Source of the DNA: Erysipelotrichaceae bacterium
Lineage (GTDB): Bacteria; Bacillota_I; Bacilli_A; Erysipelotrichales; Erysipelotrichaceae
Direction: 5' to 3'
Assembly (NCBI GenBank): GCA_017442805.1
Contig: JAFRZA010000011.1
Location: forward strand, 1 to 64,000
Length of the DNA: 64,000 bases
Under the pieces are notes generated by a model that was given only the letters and a program-made list of their open reading frames with translations, made no database searches and was not told where the DNA came from. Made by a program: the position numbers and the translations under genes. Positions 62,454-64,000 of the stretch are shown piece after piece (within the stretch, counting starts at the first letter, position 1; every line of letters begins with the position of its first letter).

Positions 62454-63749
62454 ATGGATCCAAAACAGAGAGTCAGAGAATTCCTGGCAGCCTACAGACA
62501 GCTGCCTGAATACGTAGATCTGAAGAAGTACACCGACAGCATGCTTCAGCAGATGCAACTGGGACTGGACGGCGAAGAAGCGTCGCTGATGATGATTCCC
62601 ACCTACCTTTCTTCCAACGGCGCAGCCAGGCTGGGCGAACCGGTCATCGCCATCGATGCCGGCGGCACCAACCTGAGGACAGCTCTGGTCTGCTTTGACG
62701 AAAACGGCAGAATGCAGGTCAGCGATCTGGCCAAGCAGCCGATGCTGGGCGTTGAAAGCGAACTGACCAAGGACGAGTTCATCGAAGGCATCTGTCAGCT
62801 GGTCATGCCCCTTCTGGAGAAGACCGACAAGATCGGCTTCTGCTTCTCCTTCCCCTGTGAGATCCAGCCGGACAAGGACGGCAAGATCATCCGCTTCAAC
62901 AAGGATGTCAAGATCTCCGGTTCTGAAGGCACCATGCTGGGCAGCGAGATGAAAAAGTGGTTCAGAGAGCACGGCGTGGAAAAGGAAATCTCCATTGCCA
63001 TTCTCAACGATACCGTCGCCACCCTGCTGGGCGGACCGGCCATCCGGGACAGCCGCGCCGTTGACGGCCAGATCGGCCTGATCGTCGGCACCGGATCCAA
63101 TACCGCCTACAGCGAAAATAACGAAAAGATCACCAAGGCTCATCTTAAGGAAGCCGGCTCCATGATCATCAACATGGAATCCGCCAACTTCGACCGCTTC
63201 GAGATGGGTGAATTTGAAAAGCGCATGGATCAGGCCAGCGGTTCTCCGGGCGTCCACCCGCTGGAGAAGTGCATTTCCGGCCTCTATCTCGGCCACGTCA
63301 TCGGCCAGACCATCCTGCAGGCCAGCAAGGAAGGCCTCTTCTCCGCCGGCAACAAAATCGCCGAACTTCCGGAATTCTCCATGTCCAGAGTTGACGCCTT
63401 CATGAGGGATCCCTATGGCGACAACCTGCTGGCCAATGCCTGCGGAAACGAGGAAGACGTGGAAGTCATGTATCAGTTCATCGAACAGGCCATGGACAGA
63501 GCCGCCCGGCTGATCACCGTCAACCTGGCAGCCTGCATCGTCAAGATGGATGGCGGCCGCAAGGCCAGCGCCCCGGCCCGCATCGTGGTCGAAGGAACGA
63601 CCATTCTGAAGGGCTACAGCTACTTCCAGAGACTTGACTACTTCATGCGTCAGTTCGTGACCAACGAACTGGGACGTCATTATCAGTTCGTAACCGCTGA
63701 TGACGCCAACCTGGCCGGCAGCGCCATTGCCGTACTGCTCAACAGCTGA
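62454..63749 (+). CDS. Eukaryote-type hexokinase
   Basis: This enzyme phosphorylates hexoses with ATP. The 431-residue protein belongs to the hexokinase family of eukaryotes (two-lobe, about 50 kDa), not to the bacterial ROK or GlkA glucokinases. Signs are IAIDAGGTNLR (residues 65-75), the FSFPCE glucose-contact motif, NDTVATLLG with the catalytic Asp, IVGTGSNTAY, and MIINMESANFD. No mitochondrial or regulatory N-terminal extension is present. It has an extended -10 promoter and a strong terminator and is monocistronic. Such genes occur in some Firmicutes. Glucose is the likely substrate. Confidence 0.93.
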   Translation: MDPKQRVREFLAAYRQLPEYVDLKKYTDSMLQQMQLGLDGEEASLMMIPTYLSSNGAARLGEPVIAIDAGGTNLRTALVCFDENGRMQVSDLAKQPMLGVESELTKDEFIEGICQLVMPLLEKTDKIGFCFSFPCEIQPDKDGKIIRFNKDVKISGSEGTMLGSEMKKWFREHGVEKEISIAILNDTVATLLGGPAIRDSRAVDGQIGLIVGTGSNTAYSENNEKITKAHLKEAGSMIINMESANFDRFEMGEFEKRMDQASGSPGVHPLEKCISGLYLGHVIGQTILQASKEGLFSAGNKIAELPEFSMSRVDAFMRDPYGDNLLANACGNEEDVEVMYQFIEQAMDRAARLITVNLAACIVKMDGGRKASAPARIVVEGTTILKGYSYFQRLDYFMRQFVTNELGRHYQFVTADDANLAGSAIAVLLNS

Positions 63750-63773
63750 GGCCGTCATCTTAACAGCACAGAC

Positions 63774-63802
63774 AGGAAGGTCCTTACGGGCCTTTCTTTT
63801 TT
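63774..63802 (+). terminator. Intrinsic terminator of the hexokinase gene
   Basis: AGGAAGGTCC, TTAC, GGGCCTTTCT forms a 10-bp stem (two G-U) followed by five T. Confidence 0.88.
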
Positions 63803-63804
63803 GG

Positions 63805-63832
63805 CAGAAGAAAAGCAGAATCGCTTCTGCTT
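63805..63832 (-). terminator. Intrinsic terminator of asnS
   Basis: On the minus strand AAGCAGAA and TTCTGCTT pair around a four-base loop and are followed by TTCTTCT. It is 11 bases after the asnS stop. Confidence 0.75.
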
Positions 63833-63842
63833 CAGATGATTT

Positions 63843-64000
63843 TTAGAAATCCAGGTTGCGCGGAGTTCTCGGATAGGAGAGAACGTCGCGGATGTTTTCC
63901 ATGCCGGTGAGATACATCAGCAGTCTTTCGAAGCCGACGCCGAAACCGGAATGCTTGCAGCAGCCGAACTTGCGCAGATCAAGATACCATTGCAGGCTCC
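63843..64000 (-). CDS. asnS: Asparaginyl-tRNA synthetase, C-terminal end (partial)
   Basis: Only the last 52 or so residues are in the window, and the start lies beyond base 64000. The sequence reads [20 protein letters not shown], then [18 protein letters not shown] and PRTPRNLDF at the end. This is class II motif 3 (GFGVGFERL) in the form typical of AsnRS. AspRS and LysRS end differently, so the call is firm despite the short length. The enzyme charges tRNA-Asn. Confidence 0.9.
   Translation of the reverse strand, partial: SLQWYLDLRKFGCCKHSGFGVGFERLLMYLTGMENIRDVLSYPRTPRNLDF

Noticed and set aside
62418..63758. A 446-codon minus-strand open frame
   Set aside because: It is antisense to the hexokinase gene and would run through its promoter and ribosome site; no homology is recognisable.

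Overview
The window reads as ordinary chromosome from a low-to-mid GC Gram-positive bacterium of the Firmicutes (Bacillota). The signs are an AddAB nuclease pair, an HrcA/CIRCE heat-shock operon, an ECF-type vitamin/nucleoside-like importer, lipoprotein signal peptides with no outer-membrane genes, YhaM, RecX, DegV and AGGAGG-type ribosome binding sites. The eukaryote-type hexokinase, the Tritrichomonas-type IMP dehydrogenase and the short AddB make me favour the Erysipelotrichia, but that is an inference without a database search. I see no rRNA, phage, insertion sequence or CRISPR array. Coding density is high, and most genes lie on the minus strand in long operons.

Layout. 1-794: 3' end of an unknown membrane-anchored protein. 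853-6455 (-): addB-addA recombination nuclease. 6594-11110 (-): rimO, a polysaccharide deacetylase and a split transketolase. 11176-11756 (+): a six-gene tRNA operon (Pro, Met, Ile2, Ser, fMet, Phe). 11807-12316 (+): a Nudix hydrolase. 12530-13826 (-): pgsA and an unusual deoD. 13944-22940 (-): a seven-gene run with a CotH-like lipoprotein, two SAM-hydrolase (DUF62) paralogues, a complete ECF transporter (S, fused A-A', T) and an M20 peptidase. 23156-24439 (+): a UMF1-type MFS transporter. 24519-31782 (-): hrcA-grpE-dnaK-dnaJ-clpB under a two-operator HrcA control region, divergent from a GH31 glucosidase (31956-33923).

33924-37023 is an AT-rich island with a complete metal/siderophore-type ABC importer. 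Then come (-) an operon of a large adenosine-deaminase-like fusion protein, asparaginase and DegV (41464-37086); (+) an ECF sigma/anti-sigma pair; (-) guaB with a small unknown gene; (+) a SRAP protein and proS; and (+) an E2-like acyltransferase that has lost its catalytic His. 48225-59857 (-) is one eleven-gene transcription unit: HAD phosphatase, recX, yhaM, an Nnr-like protein, a flippase, two U32 proteins, a TrmH-like methyltransferase, an HprK-like P-loop protein, ftsW/rodA and coaD. The end of the window holds a candidate small RNA, tdk, a small membrane protein with an RluA synthase, a PPase-like protein, a hexokinase and the 3' end of asnS.

Two themes run through the window. First, many promoters carry an extended -10 (TGnTATAAT) with little or no -35. 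In three cases (pgsA, SRAP, HAD) the -10 lies exactly six bases before the ATG, which predicts leaderless mRNAs. Second, several enzymes have changed active-site residues (DeoD, the E2-like protein, the ADA-like protein, the Nnr epimerase domain), which suggests repurposed folds. The best candidates for an undescribed system are the ADA-SLOG-like fusion operon and the ECF/DUF62 cluster.
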